35,417 nucleotides of DNA from Streptomyces cucumeris (GCF_024295805.1 NZ_JANCLX010000058.1:1-35417); one strand, 5' to 3'; positions 1-8,610 are shown, counted from the first letter of the stretch. Program-made: numbers and translations. Notes: generated by a model not told the origin, from the letters alone.

Positions 1-127
1 ACGGCTGGACGAACTCCCAGCCCCAGCGCTCCTGGCCGGTGAAGACCCGCCGCGCCAGTTCCGCTCCGGCGTCCGGCTCCTCCCCGCCCCGAGGTTCGGT
101 TGCCGGTGCGCTCTCGGCAGTGCTCAT
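1..127 (-). CDS. Unidentified protein, N-terminal part, runs off left edge
   Basis: An ATG at 127 on the minus strand opens a frame of 42 codons that reaches the window edge without a stop. The visible protein begins MSTAESAPATEPR and continues with an acidic, Ala/Gly-rich stretch, then a more ordered segment reading ARRVFTGQERWGWEFVQP. Codon third positions are GC-rich, as expected for a real actinomycete gene. A G-rich stretch lies just upstream of the ATG as a weak ribosome binding site. The family is not recognisable from this much sequence. Confidence 0.5.
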   Translation of the reverse strand, partial: MSTAESAPATEPRGGEEPDAGAELARRVFTGQERWGWEFVQP

Positions 128-236
128 AACGCCCCCCTGTGGATGTCGGATATCCTGACCTTCCGGAGCGCCCCTGTCAGCTCCCGGGAGCCGCGCGGGA
201 GACCTCTTTGGCCAGAAGTCATCTACGAATGACTGA

Positions 237-521
237 AGCCACCACCAGCTCGGCTACCGGCTGCTCTACGGCTCGTACGAAGTCGACCGCGGCCTCGGCC
301 TCGGCCCCTTCTACACCCGGTGCGGCTGGACCGCCCACGCCCCCGGCCAGCCCCTCGCACTCGACCGCACCTCCCTGCCCTTCCGCCTCGGCGCCGGTGA
401 CGACCAGTGCCTGTTCCTCCGCTGGCGCCCCGCCAGTAGACAACGACCACCAACGCGGAGGGCTCTGGCAGATCATCTGCCGGAACCCTCACTCGCTACT
501 CGCTCCACAACCGTGCCCTGA
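237..521 (+). pseudogene. Possible GNAT-like acetyltransferase C-terminal fragment
   Basis: An open stretch bounded by TGA at 234 and TGA at 519-521 has strong GC bias at third codon positions. It reads like the end of a globular protein: GYRLLYGSYEVDRG, LGPFYTRCGW, then a Pro-rich turn and DDQCLFLRWRP. The FYxxxGW pattern followed by a short beta-strand tail resembles the C-terminus of GNAT N-acetyltransferases, but this rests on pattern only. No start codon or acetyl-CoA binding segment is present, so it is at best a gene remnant. The last 25 or so codons after the RP motif look non-native. Confidence 0.3.
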
Positions 522-541
522 CGTGCCGGATGGTCAAGTGC

Positions 542-694
542 TTAGCGCCAATGCCTGTACCGCTGGTCCCCGACGCCGTTGCAGGTGAGCACCGCGTCGG
601 CGGACGCTGCCTGAGCTATGGGGGCCGTTGTCAGGCCAAGGCAGCAGAAGGCCCCCAGCAGGCTGGCCGCTGCGACCATTTGCCTCGGCCTCAT
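542..694 (-). pseudogene. Truncated small secreted protein
   Basis: ATG at 694 gives a 50-residue product. Residues 1-30 form a classical Sec signal peptide: basic MRPRQ, a hydrophobic core AASLLGAFCCLGLTTAP, then an AQA-type cleavage site. Only about 20 residues follow, starting ASADAVLTCNGVG, before a TAA. Small secreted actinomycete proteins of this look usually carry a far longer mature domain, so this copy is probably truncated by a frameshift or deletion. It starts a few bases after the stop of the upstream secreted-protein gene (700-1059), with the AAAGAG between them as ribosome binding site, so the two were likely one transcript. Confidence 0.4.
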
Positions 695-699
695 CTCTT

Positions 700-1059
700 T
701 CAGCACGAGATGTACCTGATCTCCGCGCCCGTGTACTCGCCGTCGTGGTAGCCGCCGAAGTTGACGGCCTTGCCCTTGCCGCCGGCCCAGGGAGACTCCC
801 ACGGGTCACCGACCGTGAAGAAGATGCGCATGTAGGGGCAGCGGCCATCAGCCTTGGTGTCGTGGACGGTGCCGGTGATGTTCCCGTCGCACACCCGGCC
901 GTCGCCATACCCCTCGGAGGTCGGCTTCGGGTCCATGACTCGACAAGTCGAAGCCCCTGGCGTGGATGCCTGGGCGGAAGGGGCCGATACGAGGCCGAGA
1001 GCAGGGACGGTGATCAGCATCGCTGTGACGAACGTTCGGAACTTGATGCTCTTGTTCAT
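700..1059 (-). CDS. Small secreted protein, 119 aa, unknown function
   Basis: The ATG at 1059 follows a GAGGGGA ribosome binding site. Residues 1-32 are a Sec signal peptide (MNKSIKFRTF, a hydrophobic core, then a cleavage site near AQAST). The mature part of about 87 residues contains four cysteines (CRVMD, VCDGN, RCPYM and the last residue), enough for two disulfides. It ends IRYISC. Gly and aromatic residues dominate the second half (PWAGGKGKAVNFGGYHDGEYTG). The family is not recognised; a small exported beta-rich protein or inhibitor is plausible. A second, truncated secreted-protein gene starts immediately downstream on the same strand. Confidence 0.7.
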   Translation of the reverse strand: MNKSIKFRTFVTAMLITVPALGLVSAPSAQASTPGASTCRVMDPKPTSEGYGDGRVCDGNITGTVHDTKADGRCPYMRIFFTVGDPWESPWAGGKGKAVNFGGYHDGEYTGAEIRYISC

Positions 1060-1148
1060 GATTCCCCTCTTCGCAAGCGTGTTGCGATGGACCGGCGACG
1101 AGCTGATCCGGCCCGTCGCCCTCTTGACGAGTCTGGTCGCGGGCCTGT

Positions 1149-2168
1149 CTATCCGTCATTGGCCTGCGACGCATGAAGGGTTGCCTCTGAGCGCACGGCG
1201 AGTGCTGTACGACGGTGCTCGCCAGGTGGTACGCCGTAAGCGGTGCGGAACGAGCGGCTGAACGACGCGGGACTAGTCAGGCCCCATCGCGCGCCGATCG
1301 CGTGCACGGGAACCGCCAGTAGTCGCGGGTCGGTCAGGTCCCTGCTGCAGCGCTCCAGACGACGCCGACGGATCGCGGTCGACACCGTCTCGCCCCTGGA
1401 GCGAAAGAGCTGGTGCAGGAGCCTCACGGAGATGTGATGGTGGGCCGCGATGGCGTCGGGGTCGAGCTGGGGATCGGCCAGGTAGTCCTGAATGAACACG
1501 TCGATGCGGGCGAGCAGCACCTGGTGTCGCGTCTCGGGAGAGATGCGGTCCTGTGCGTCAGCCCGGACCGCGAGCAGCCCGGCGGCCAGGTCCAGGCTCG
1601 CCATGCCGAGCCGCTCACACTCCGCGTCGTCCAGTCCGGGCGCCTCCCGGGCTACCGAAACCAGATGGTCAGCGAGGATCCGCCCGATCCCGGATCGGGC
1701 GGGCAGGGCGTGGGCGAGCAGCGGATCGAGCCTGGCCTCGGGCACTGGGACGAGCTTCCTGGGCAGGTGCAGGATGATGGCTCGCGCGGCCCCGGTCCCG
1801 GGCGTACTCGCGGCCCTACCGCGGTAGGGCCGCGAGGACGTCCAGAGGGCGAAGTCGCCAGCGCGGAGAGCGGCATCGTTGCGGCCCTGGGCCACTGCCA
1901 TGGATCCGCCCAGGATCAGCGTCAGTTCGTAAGTCTCCGGGTCCCCGCGACGGACGAGCTCTGCGGTACGTTCCGAGCGCAACTCGGGGAAGGCCAACGT
2001 CGTCAATTGAAGAGGCCCGAGACCCAGTGAACTCAGGCTCGCCGTGAAGTCCGATGCCTTGTCAGTGGTGATCCGGATGGGAGCCACGCCCTGTCCGATG
2101 GCTTCGCACCACCACTCGAAGCGCTGCTCCCTCGGTAACGCCGCCGTGTCGAACTCGGTGAACGCCAT
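1149..2168 (-). CDS. AraC-family transcriptional regulator
   Basis: This 339-residue protein starts at ATG 2168, preceded by GGAGGGG at good spacing. The N-terminal part of about 200 residues (MAFTEFDTAALPREQRFEWW...) matches the AraC-binding-like domain common in actinomycete regulators, with a Leu/Ile-rich cupin-like region around YELTLILGGSMAV. The last 110 residues carry the tandem helix-turn-helix: an ARIDVFIQDYLADPQLDPDAIAA helix pair, then the second recognition region WGLTSPASFSRSFRTAYGVPPGEHR, the typical AraC C-terminal signature. It is an intracellular DNA-binding regulator, ligand unknown. It lies just downstream of the intron-split gene and reads the same way, but nothing links their functions. 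Confidence 0.85.
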   Translation of the reverse strand: MAFTEFDTAALPREQRFEWWCEAIGQGVAPIRITTDKASDFTASLSSLGLGPLQLTTLAFPELRSERTAELVRRGDPETYELTLILGGSMAVAQGRNDAALRAGDFALWTSSRPYRGRAASTPGTGAARAIILHLPRKLVPVPEARLDPLLAHALPARSGIGRILADHLVSVAREAPGLDDAECERLGMASLDLAAGLLAVRADAQDRISPETRHQVLLARIDVFIQDYLADPQLDPDAIAAHHHISVRLLHQLFRSRGETVSTAIRRRRLERCSRDLTDPRLLAVPVHAIGARWGLTSPASFSRSFRTAYGVPPGEHRRTALAVRSEATLHASQANDG

Positions 2169-2202
2169 CGCCCCTCCACTTGGATAGCCTGCTTGTGCCT
2201 GC

Positions 2203-2523
2203 TCAACATGGCCAGGTGACTTTCTGCAGTGCAATGCACGCCAGTGATATGGCCGAGCCGGCGCCGGAGATGGCCGGGAGCCGTCTGCCGGGTGTCCAGG
2301 GCCGTCGAACTGGTCTCCCCCGGCAATCGGACGATGGACCGGAAATAATCCCATGCTTTACGCCGAGGCCGGGATCCCAGACGTCGAATGCCGCCGTTGA
2401 CGACCCCCGCACCGCGGCCTGGAGGGTCGTGATCCGCTCGGCCTGGACGCTGATCGGGGTGGGCGCACCCGTCGGCTTGGTGGCGCCGTCGGCTGCTTCA
2501 TGCCGGGCCGGGAGGATGGCCTC
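2203..2523 (-). pseudogene. 3' exon of intron-interrupted small gene
   Basis: This is the continuation, after removal of the group II intron, of the frame that begins at 5171. The first codons after the intron boundary read EAILPARHEAADG and continue TKPTGAPTPISV, giving a coherent protein with the WWYEC end of exon 1. The frame stays open to a TGA at 2203, giving 106 residues from this exon. The last 40 or so residues (Arg/Pro-rich, then LACIALQKVTWPC) look non-native, so the original 3' end may have been lost by rearrangement. The protein family is not identified with certainty. Expression as one product requires intron splicing. Confidence 0.5.
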
Positions 2524-2564
2524 GTCGGGTAGCGGGAGCGCATTGCTGCGCCCCCGCCCCCTCA

Positions 2565-2598
2565 GAACCGGCCGTGCCCGTTTCCGAGCAACCGGCTC
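2565..2598 (-). ncRNA. Group II intron domain V hairpin
   Basis: On the minus strand this 34-nt segment begins GAGCCGGTTGC and ends CGGCCGGTTC with a GGAAAC-type apical region. This is the size and layout of the catalytic domain V of group II introns. It lies 31 nt after the stop codon of the maturase gene and about 40 nt before the predicted 3' splice site, leaving room for domain VI. Its presence argues that the intron RNA is catalytically complete. Confidence 0.75.
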
Positions 2599-2628
2599 AA
2601 GCAAGCCCTACAGGCTCTGGTGCTGGTG

Positions 2629-4410
2629 TCATCGCTGTGCCCCATTGCCGTTGGTCTTGCGATGGCATTGGGCGTGTACGAGATGCTGAGCGACGCGGTC
2701 GCCCGGCTGCCTCTGCCCCAGCGGGGTGATCGCACGTTTGCGAAGCCCCTTCCGCGTCGCCGAGAGCCAGGTTTCCCACTGGGGCTCGTGGTCGGCATAC
2801 AGGAGCAGACCCCGGCAGATCGTGCAGCGTCCTCGCTGTCGCTGAAGTAGCCACAGCACGTCGCGTCCGATCGGCGGGGCTGAGCGACGACGGCGCGCCG
2901 CCCAGTAGGCGGCCAAGGAAGGGTCGTCGGGCGACGCCCTCCATGCCACCATTCGGTGCCGGACGATCGGGGTCCAAGCGAACCGGCGGAGGTAGCGACC
3001 GCTCTCACGGCTGCCGAATACCCACCTGTCCTGCCTGCCCCGGTTGAACAAGCCGAAGTACCGGGAGGTGACCCAGCCTGCCGACTTGTTCGAGTGCGAG
3101 AACCTGGCCCATTTGTAGACCAACCTCCACACGTGATTATCCAGTGTGGCGAATGCCTTACTGGACACTCCGATCCGGTAGTAGGCGGCCCATCCCTTGA
3201 TGATCGGATTGAGTTTCCCGACCACGGCATCGGCGTTGCCCCCGCGGAGGGCCAGCGCCTCATCGGACAGCCGTTTCCGGATGCGCCGCAGTGCATCGTT
3301 GCTCGGCTTTGTCAGGAGCTTGCCTCGGAAGCGCCGGATGTTGAAGCCCAGGAAATCCACGCCCTCATCCAAGTGCGTGATCCGAGTCTTAGCCTCGTTG
3401 AAGGCCAGACCTCGGGGCCTGAGCCATGCGGCGAGCCGTTGCTTGACGTCCTCGGCTTGTTCCTTTGAGTGGCACAAGACGAGCAGATCGTCGGCATACC
3501 TGACCAGTACCGGAGATCCCGGAACTGAGCGCCAGGAGTCGCTACTTGGTTTTTTGTGGTAACGCACCCCGGCAGCCGATTCCATCCCGTGTAGAGCTAC
3601 GTTCATCAACAAGGGGCTGATCACCCCGCCTTGAGGGGTTCCCTCTTCCGTCGGCGTGAATTGTCCGGCCTCCACCACACCAGCTCGCAACCATTGAGCA
3701 ATGAGCCCCCTACCGGGGAATCTCTCAATCGATTGCAAGATGTGGTCATGGCTGAGACGGTCGAATGCCTCTTGCAGGTCGGCATCAAGTACCCACTGCC
3801 TCTTCGCTGCCTTGGAACTGGCAGAGGTGTGGATAGCCACGATCGCATCGTGGCATCCTCGGCCGGGTCGGAACCCATACGACCGAGGTTCGAACCGAGC
3901 CTCCCACTCGGGTTCCAACGCTCCCGTCACCAATGCCTGTAGGCACCGATCAGCGATCACTGGGATTCCGAGCGGGCGGCGACGCCCGTTTCTCTTGGGT
4001 ACGTACACCCGCTTGACGGGCCGAGGAGACCACGGCGAGGTGCGGTTTCGCATCCAGGAGACGAGCTCAGCTTTCTCCTCGGGTGCGATTGCCACTTCGC
4101 CATCGATCCCGGCTGTCTTGCGGCCAGCGTTGATCTCCGTTACCCGCCGCACGCTCAACAAGGCATTGCTGCGGGAGCGGAGCATCAGCTTTTGCAGGTT
4201 GCGGACCTTTTTCAGATCCCCTGCTTCCGTTGCCACGAAGATCCGATGGCGCAGCCGACGTACATCCTCCTCGACGGCATGCCAGTTCACAGCGTGCCAG
4301 TCGAAGTGACCGCCCTTGGGTCCGTTCACCCTCGCGTCGCCTCTCGCGGACTCGGCCGCGTTGCTTGCGGGGGCGCCTAACTTGCCCCTCGGTTCCGCCA
4401 TTTGCGTCAT
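2629..4410 (-). CDS. ltrA: Group II intron reverse transcriptase/maturase with HNH domain
   Basis: The 593-residue intron-encoded protein starts at ATG 4410 after CGGAGAACTT. The N-terminal RT0-RT3 region includes GRKTAGIDGE, PKRNGRRRPLGIP and the YGFRPGRGCHDA block. The catalytic YADD box (VRYADDLLVLC) is near residue 304, and GTPQGGVISPLL precedes it. The thumb/maturase domain X is around residues 390-480 (IKGWAAYYRIG, HSNKSAGWVTSRYFG). The C-terminal 110 residues carry an HNH endonuclease-like module with CTICRG, the YADHEPQWE segment and HAQCHRK. All key RT residues are intact. It acts in splicing its own intron RNA and in target-primed reverse transcription at homing sites. Confidence 0.92.
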   Translation of the reverse strand: MTQMAEPRGKLGAPASNAAESARGDARVNGPKGGHFDWHAVNWHAVEEDVRRLRHRIFVATEAGDLKKVRNLQKLMLRSRSNALLSVRRVTEINAGRKTAGIDGEVAIAPEEKAELVSWMRNRTSPWSPRPVKRVYVPKRNGRRRPLGIPVIADRCLQALVTGALEPEWEARFEPRSYGFRPGRGCHDAIVAIHTSASSKAAKRQWVLDADLQEAFDRLSHDHILQSIERFPGRGLIAQWLRAGVVEAGQFTPTEEGTPQGGVISPLLMNVALHGMESAAGVRYHKKPSSDSWRSVPGSPVLVRYADDLLVLCHSKEQAEDVKQRLAAWLRPRGLAFNEAKTRITHLDEGVDFLGFNIRRFRGKLLTKPSNDALRRIRKRLSDEALALRGGNADAVVGKLNPIIKGWAAYYRIGVSSKAFATLDNHVWRLVYKWARFSHSNKSAGWVTSRYFGLFNRGRQDRWVFGSRESGRYLRRFAWTPIVRHRMVAWRASPDDPSLAAYWAARRRRSAPPIGRDVLWLLQRQRGRCTICRGLLLYADHEPQWETWLSATRKGLRKRAITPLGQRQPGDRVAQHLVHAQCHRKTNGNGAQR

Positions 4411-5045
4411 AAGTTCTCCGTAGGCTCACCCAACCCGCGTCAGCACCCTTTCGAGTCGGGGGAACAGCCCCCTATCCGGCCAGTTATGTGAGCCGCTGGT
4501 GGAGGGACCAGCAGTCAGCTCAGTTTCCTGCTGCCTTTCGGCTACCGGCATTCGCTTCTCGGGTTGTCCTGCTCCCGCCGGGGAGTGCAGCGTTCCTTAC
4601 GGTTCGCCTGCCAGCCGACCGCGCCGACTGGACCCTGACGGGGTTGTCACGTTCCGCTTGAGTGAGACGCGACCGGATAGGGCGCCCTCTGTACCCCGGG
4701 GGCGATGGTGCGCTCCCGCCTGTCGAATGCCTCTACAGGCGGCATCTGCCGCATCACAGCGGCCTGCCCCTATCACCCGATAGTGCTATCCATCTCTCGG
4801 GTGTGTGGTTGACGAGACATTAGAGGGTTCATGTACTTCGCCCGCCCGGCCTTCCCCAGCCTGTGTTCCGCCGGATGGCTCGGCGGCCCTTGGGCCTCGA
4901 CCCCGGGCTTCGAACCTCGCGGTTACCCGCAACGCACGCCGGGGCGGGGATGGTCCTCACGCACTGGACCAGGCGTCATATGCTTGCCATGTGGCAGGCC
5001 CTCCTTCCTAGGACACCACTCACCTCAAGCGACCTCGTGTCGCAC

Positions 5046-5171
5046 GCATTCGTACCACCACGCTCCGTCGCGCGAGCGGTGGCGGGAGGTCACGACGACG
5101 TCAAGCTCCTGGCCATCCGGCAGCCGCGCCCGCGCCCACGGCCCAGCCTTGGACCACCACTCTTCCTCCAC
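5046..5171 (-). CDS. 5' exon of intron-interrupted small gene
   Basis: GTG at 5171 (or an in-frame GTG at 5177) opens a 42-codon exon that reads VEEEWWSKAGPWARARL, then a hydrophilic middle, and ends RDGAWWYEC exactly at the predicted group II intron boundary. Third-position GC is high, as in real genes. Joined to 2523-2203 it encodes about 148 residues, with the junction WWYEC/EAILPAR. Small Trp-rich proteins of this kind occur on actinomycete mobile elements as hypothetical genes, and no function is assigned here. The ribosome binding site is weak. Unspliced, the frame continues into the intron and is uninformative. Confidence 0.6.
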
Positions 5172-5345
5172 ACCCACCGTTCGATTCTAGTTCTATTAGC
5201 TGGGTGAGGTCCGACCAGGGCCGCAGCTCACTCACCTCGCCTTAGAGATCGTCTCGATTGGCGATTGACGCTCCGTGGCACGGGGCCGGGCTGTCGGTGG
5301 ACAATCCCGGTGCGCCAGTTGATCAAGTTGGGGAACACTGTGCGG

Positions 5346-6248
5346 ATGAGCTCCGCAGCCTCCTCAACAGCGCAGGAACGGGCCCTTCGGCATGTCGCGG
5401 AACTGGCGTCGGGCCCTCCGATGGACCCGGCGCTGCGGGTGACCCTCAACTTCCACCCGGACCGTCTGCTGCACGGCAAGCCGATCCTGGAGGCCATGGC
5501 CGAGGACGGCGTCTACTGCTCGCAGTTCGTCACGGGGACCAGCAACGGTGGGCTGACAGCGCATCCAGGCGGCGACCGGTGGCGCTGGGAGAGTCGGATC
5601 TTCAACGGGGCATACGACGAAGCGCCTGCTCATGAGCGGCCGGTCTACGGGGCGTTGAACTTCCGTCGCAAGCCAGTCGGCGCGGCACCGCGGTTCGGCT
5701 CCGCTCACTTCCGGCTGGCTGCCGAGACGCTGGCGCGGACCACGTTCTGCTACCCGGACAGCTTCCTTGAACCCGCGGATTTCGGTGTCGCGGCCCGCAT
5801 GGGGCTCTTCGAGCTTGCTCTCGCCGATCACCAGGACGACCTTGACGACTACATCGAGGCCCAGGTGCACGGGCCGGTCCAGCTGCACTGTCATGTGGAG
5901 GCGTTGGTCCTGGACGCCTGCTACCGAGGCACGCCGGTCGAGGCTGCGGCCCTGCGTCTTGGCTGCCCTGTGGAGTGGCACCCCGGCTTCCGACTCGGGG
6001 TTGAAGTACTCCGCCGTCACCCCGGCTACCGCGGCCAGGAACATGTCGACCTGGGCACGCGGATCGCGGTCGACGGCGTCCTCGATCCGCGCATCATCGG
6101 AGATGCCGCACGTGCCGGCATCTATGACCCCCAGGCGGTCAAGAAAGTGTGGCACTACCTCGCGCGTTTCGGAGCGCCTGGGAAGGACGCAGACGAGTCG
6201 GTGAGTTCGGCGCCGGTGGAGGGGGCTGCACTCGATGGCCTTCGTTGA
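5346..6248 (+). CDS. DUF3626 domain protein
   Basis: The protein of about 300 residues matches what is known of the DUF3626 family across most of its length. Conserved blocks, in order: RVTLNFHPDR, GVYCSQFVTGTSNGGLTAHPG, DRWRWESRIFNGAYDE, ERPVYGALNFRRKP, PRFGSAHFRL, TTFCYPDSF, a DDLDDYIEAQVHGPVQL segment, EALVLDACYRGT, and near the end VWHYLARFG. The biochemical role of the family is not established. I chose ATG 5346 because homology-like sequence starts soon after; an upstream in-frame GTG/TTG is possible. The last 20 residues (VSSAPVEGAALDGLR) run into the start of a transposase remnant, so the native C-terminus may have been replaced. Confidence 0.75.
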   Translation: MSSAASSTAQERALRHVAELASGPPMDPALRVTLNFHPDRLLHGKPILEAMAEDGVYCSQFVTGTSNGGLTAHPGGDRWRWESRIFNGAYDEAPAHERPVYGALNFRRKPVGAAPRFGSAHFRLAAETLARTTFCYPDSFLEPADFGVAARMGLFELALADHQDDLDDYIEAQVHGPVQLHCHVEALVLDACYRGTPVEAAALRLGCPVEWHPGFRLGVEVLRRHPGYRGQEHVDLGTRIAVDGVLDPRIIGDAARAGIYDPQAVKKVWHYLARFGAPGKDADESVSSAPVEGAALDGLR

Positions 6249-6866
6249 GGGGCTGGTGCCGGAAGGGCTGTGGGAGTTGTTCCGGAGAGTGAGACCGCCG
6301 ATCCCCATGAGGCCGCAGGGCGGTGGCCGTCGGCGAGCTGATGATCGCGCGGTGCTCGCCGCGATCATCTTTGTCGCGACCTCAGGGTGCACCTGGCGGC
6401 AGTTGCCTCCGGTCTTCGGTGCGTCATGGCAGACGGTCCACCGGCGGTTCTCCGAGTGGACGGCGACGCGGGTCTGGGCGAAGCTCCACCGCCTGGTGCT
6501 GGACGAACTCGGCGCCCGTGGGGGGCTGGACTGGTCGCGGTGCGCGATCGACTCCGTGAACATGCGAGCCCTCAAAGGGGGGAGCTGACAGGCCCGAATC
6601 CTGTTGATCGCGGCAAGAAGGGCTACGACTACGACCACCTGCGGAAATGGCTCCGCTCTCGGAACATCACCCCCGCGCATCGCGCGCAGGGGCATCGAGT
6701 CCTCCCAGCGTCTCGGTCGTCACCGATGGACCGTGGAGCGGACGGTGGCCTGGCTGACCGGGTGCCACCGTCTGCACCGCCGCTACGAACGCAAGGCCGA
6801 ACACTTCCTCACCTTCGTCGGTATCGCCGCCGCCCTCATCTGCTACCGGAGACTGACCAACTGAGA
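6235..6866 (+). pseudogene. IS5-family transposase with internal deletion
   Basis: The first part (MAFVEGLVPEGLWELF ... TTGCTWRQLPP-type block ... DWSRCAIDSVNMRALKGG) and the last part (GYDYDHLRKWLRS ... SSQRLGRHRWTVERTVAW ... LICYRRLTN) are IS5-family transposase sequence. Comparison with the relative at 10708-11562 shows that about 60 codons between RGKKG and KGYDY are missing, which removes part of the DDE catalytic core. The two halves are in different frames. The right end retains a terminal-repeat-like CAACTGAGACGACCTC. No matching left terminal repeat was found, so that end is probably truncated too. It cannot transpose by itself. Confidence 0.75.
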
Positions 6867-7127
6867 CGACCTCCAAGCGGTTGATCAGCTGGGCGCGCCT
6901 CCATCGCTTCCGGAACTCGCTCGACAAAACCGCAGTCAGCCCGACTCAGCCCTCTCGACGGAGACACTTGGCACACTATTTTACATCTTTGAGCATGACG
7001 GACAGATCTCCGCACCTGTCGCCACGACAGGGGAACACCCCAGGTCAAGCAGCGTGCAGGGCCGTGTGTGGCCGCAGGGTGGTCGCATGATCCATGGGCG
7101 GAGACCGACAATGGAGGTGATAGTTCA

Positions 7128-7148
7128 ATGCGCAATCGCTGGAAGTGA
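7128..7148 (+). CDS. Six-codon leader ORF coupled to integrase start
   Basis: A strong ribosome binding site, GGAGGTGA (7113-7120), lies 7 nt before ATG 7128, which opens the tiny frame M-R-N-R-W-K-stop. Its TGA overlaps a GTG (7145) that is in frame with the integrase, a GTGA stop-start overlap. This suggests translational coupling: ribosomes loaded on the mini-frame re-initiate on the integrase. It may be a genuine regulatory leader or the remains of a deleted excisionase gene. The geometry is seen directly; the role is inference. Confidence 0.45.
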   Translation: MRNRWK

Positions 7149-8602
7149 TCTCCATGCGCTCCGCTACCTCTCGGGGGCGCGTCTACCGCCGGTGCGGCTG
7201 CCGCGACCGGCAGCATCAGCAGCTCGGCGCCCGCTGCCCGCGCCTCAGCCATGAGCCCGATCACGGCACCTGGACCTTCGCTGTCGACCTCCCCTCCCCC
7301 GCCTCCCGGCGCCACACCGTCCGCCGCGGCGGCTTCCTCAACCAGGAAACAGCCGCTGCCGCCCTGCGCCGGACGCTGGAAGGTGAAGACGGCGGGTTCT
7401 CCACAGACCCGAACCAGACCGTCGCCGACTACCTCACCACCTGGCTCCAAGCAATGGCCCTGGTCCTCAAGCCCACGACCATGGCCCGCTACCGCAGCTA
7501 CGTCACCGCTGACCTCATCCCAGCCCTCGGCCAGGTCCGCCTCGACGACCTCAGCTACTCCCACATCGCCGGCTTCGTTCACACCCAACTCGCCCACGGA
7601 CGCGGCAAGGTCAGCGTCCACCGCTGCCTGGCCACCCTCTCCAGCGCCCTGGGCGACGCAGTCAAACACCACCGCCTCAGCCACAACCCCGCACGCCCCA
7701 CCATCATCCCCCGACCACCCGCGGCCGAACGCCGAATCTGGACCCTCGACGAAGCCACCCGATTCCTGCGCTACTGCCATGCGGCCGACCCGCTCATGGC
7801 CGACCTGGTCGAAGTCCTCATCGGCACCGGCATGCGCAAAGGCGAAGCCCTCGGCCTCCACTGGAAGGACATCCACCTACCCGAAGGCATGCTCTTCATT
7901 CGCTGCACCCTCTCGGCGGTCGACAACAACCGTCTCGTCCTCACCACACCGAAAACCCTCAGCAGCAAGAACTGGATCGCCATCTCACCCCGAGTGGCCA
8001 GAGCCCTACGACGCCGCCGCGCCGCCGACGCAGATCCCCGCCAACCCTCACCACGCGGGGATCTCGTCTTTCACCGCCCGGACGGCAGCCCCCTCCACCC
8101 CGAATACGTCCTCAACCACTTCCACCTGATCTGCCGAAAGGCCGGAGTACCGCGCACAACAGTCCACGACCTGCGACACCTCGCCGCGACCATCTCCATC
8201 ACCGCCGACGTACCCCTCACCGTCGTCTCCAAGACCCTGCGGCACTCCACCCTCTCCACCACCGCCAACATCTACAGCCACCTCACCCCACTAGCCGCCC
8301 GCACCGCCGTGAACGCCATCGACGCAACCCTCACCGCCGCCGAACAGAAGGTGCAGCTACCAAAGCCACGACCACCCTGCGACCACAACCCACGACTCCA
8401 CAACCAGATCACCGTCAGCAAAGCACCGGCCAGAGCCATCAGTTACCCCAATACTCCGGGCACCCGTCCCGCGCATGCGACCACCATGCGACCACAACCC
8501 CCGAAAACACCGAAAAGGCCGCCCCCGCATCTCTGCGGAAACGGCCTCCAACCTGCGAAAACGCTGGTCGGGACGACAGGATTTGAACCTGCGACCCCTT
8601 GA
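7145..8602 (+). CDS. int: Tyrosine recombinase (phage/ICE-type integrase)
   Basis: This is a 485-residue site-specific recombinase. An N-terminal Cys-containing segment (VYRRCGCRD) and an AP2/SAM-like DNA-binding region (around TVADYLTTWL) precede the catalytic domain. Catalytic residues are visible: Arg in GTGMRKGE (about residue 230), HxxR in HDLRHLAA (about 340), His in LRHSTLS and nucleophile Tyr in IYSHL (about 375). The last 20 codons run into a tRNA-Pro 3' fragment, giving the LVGTTGFEPATP tail typical of integrases whose 3' end overlaps the attachment site. Start GTG 7145 is favoured by stop-start overlap with the short leader ORF; ATG 7154 is an alternative. Confidence 0.9.
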   Translation: MISMRSATSRGRVYRRCGCRDRQHQQLGARCPRLSHEPDHGTWTFAVDLPSPASRRHTVRRGGFLNQETAAAALRRTLEGEDGGFSTDPNQTVADYLTTWLQAMALVLKPTTMARYRSYVTADLIPALGQVRLDDLSYSHIAGFVHTQLAHGRGKVSVHRCLATLSSALGDAVKHHRLSHNPARPTIIPRPPAAERRIWTLDEATRFLRYCHAADPLMADLVEVLIGTGMRKGEALGLHWKDIHLPEGMLFIRCTLSAVDNNRLVLTTPKTLSSKNWIAISPRVARALRRRRAADADPRQPSPRGDLVFHRPDGSPLHPEYVLNHFHLICRKAGVPRTTVHDLRHLAATISITADVPLTVVSKTLRHSTLSTTANIYSHLTPLAARTAVNAIDATLTAAEQKVQLPKPRPPCDHNPRLHNQITVSKAPARAISYPNTPGTRPAHATTMRPQPPKTPKRPPPHLCGNGLQPAKTLVGTTGFEPATP

Positions 8603-8610
8603 CCCCCAGT
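8566..8610 (-). repeat. tRNA-Pro 3' fragment, att core of integrative element
   Basis: Read on the minus strand, these 45 nt are the 3' half of an actinomycete tRNA-Pro (GGG anticodon region): ACTGGGGGTCAAGGGG, then the T-loop GGTTCAAATCC and the acceptor-strand end TCCCGACC. No 5' half adjoins it; the sequence diverges immediately after the anticodon stem. It overlaps the 3' end of the integrase gene. This is the expected form of an attachment core for a tRNA-targeting integrative element. It is not a functional tRNA gene. Confidence 0.8.

Larger units (their letters stand above)
2524..5045 (-). mobile_element. Group II intron (retroelement), apparently complete
   Basis: Read on the minus strand, the element starts GTGCGACACGAGG (5045 downward), matching the GUGYG 5' boundary of group II introns. 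It ends CTACCCGAC at 2524, a canonical AY-type 3' end. Domain V is recognisable at 2565-2598, and the stem between it and 2524 fits domain VI. The intron protein lies at 2629-4410, as expected for domain IV. The 5' exon ends in CGAATGC, and the complementary GCATTCG occurs at 4724-4730, about 316 nt into the intron, where EBS1 is expected. The 7-nt pairing supports the 5' splice site and retrohoming into this site. Flanking exons join in frame. Confidence 0.85.

Noticed and set aside
6836..7876. Long minus-strand frames opposite the integrase, methyltransferase, LanM and other genes
   Set aside because: These are antisense shadows produced by high third-position GC. They show no domain features, while the opposite strand encodes recognisable proteins.
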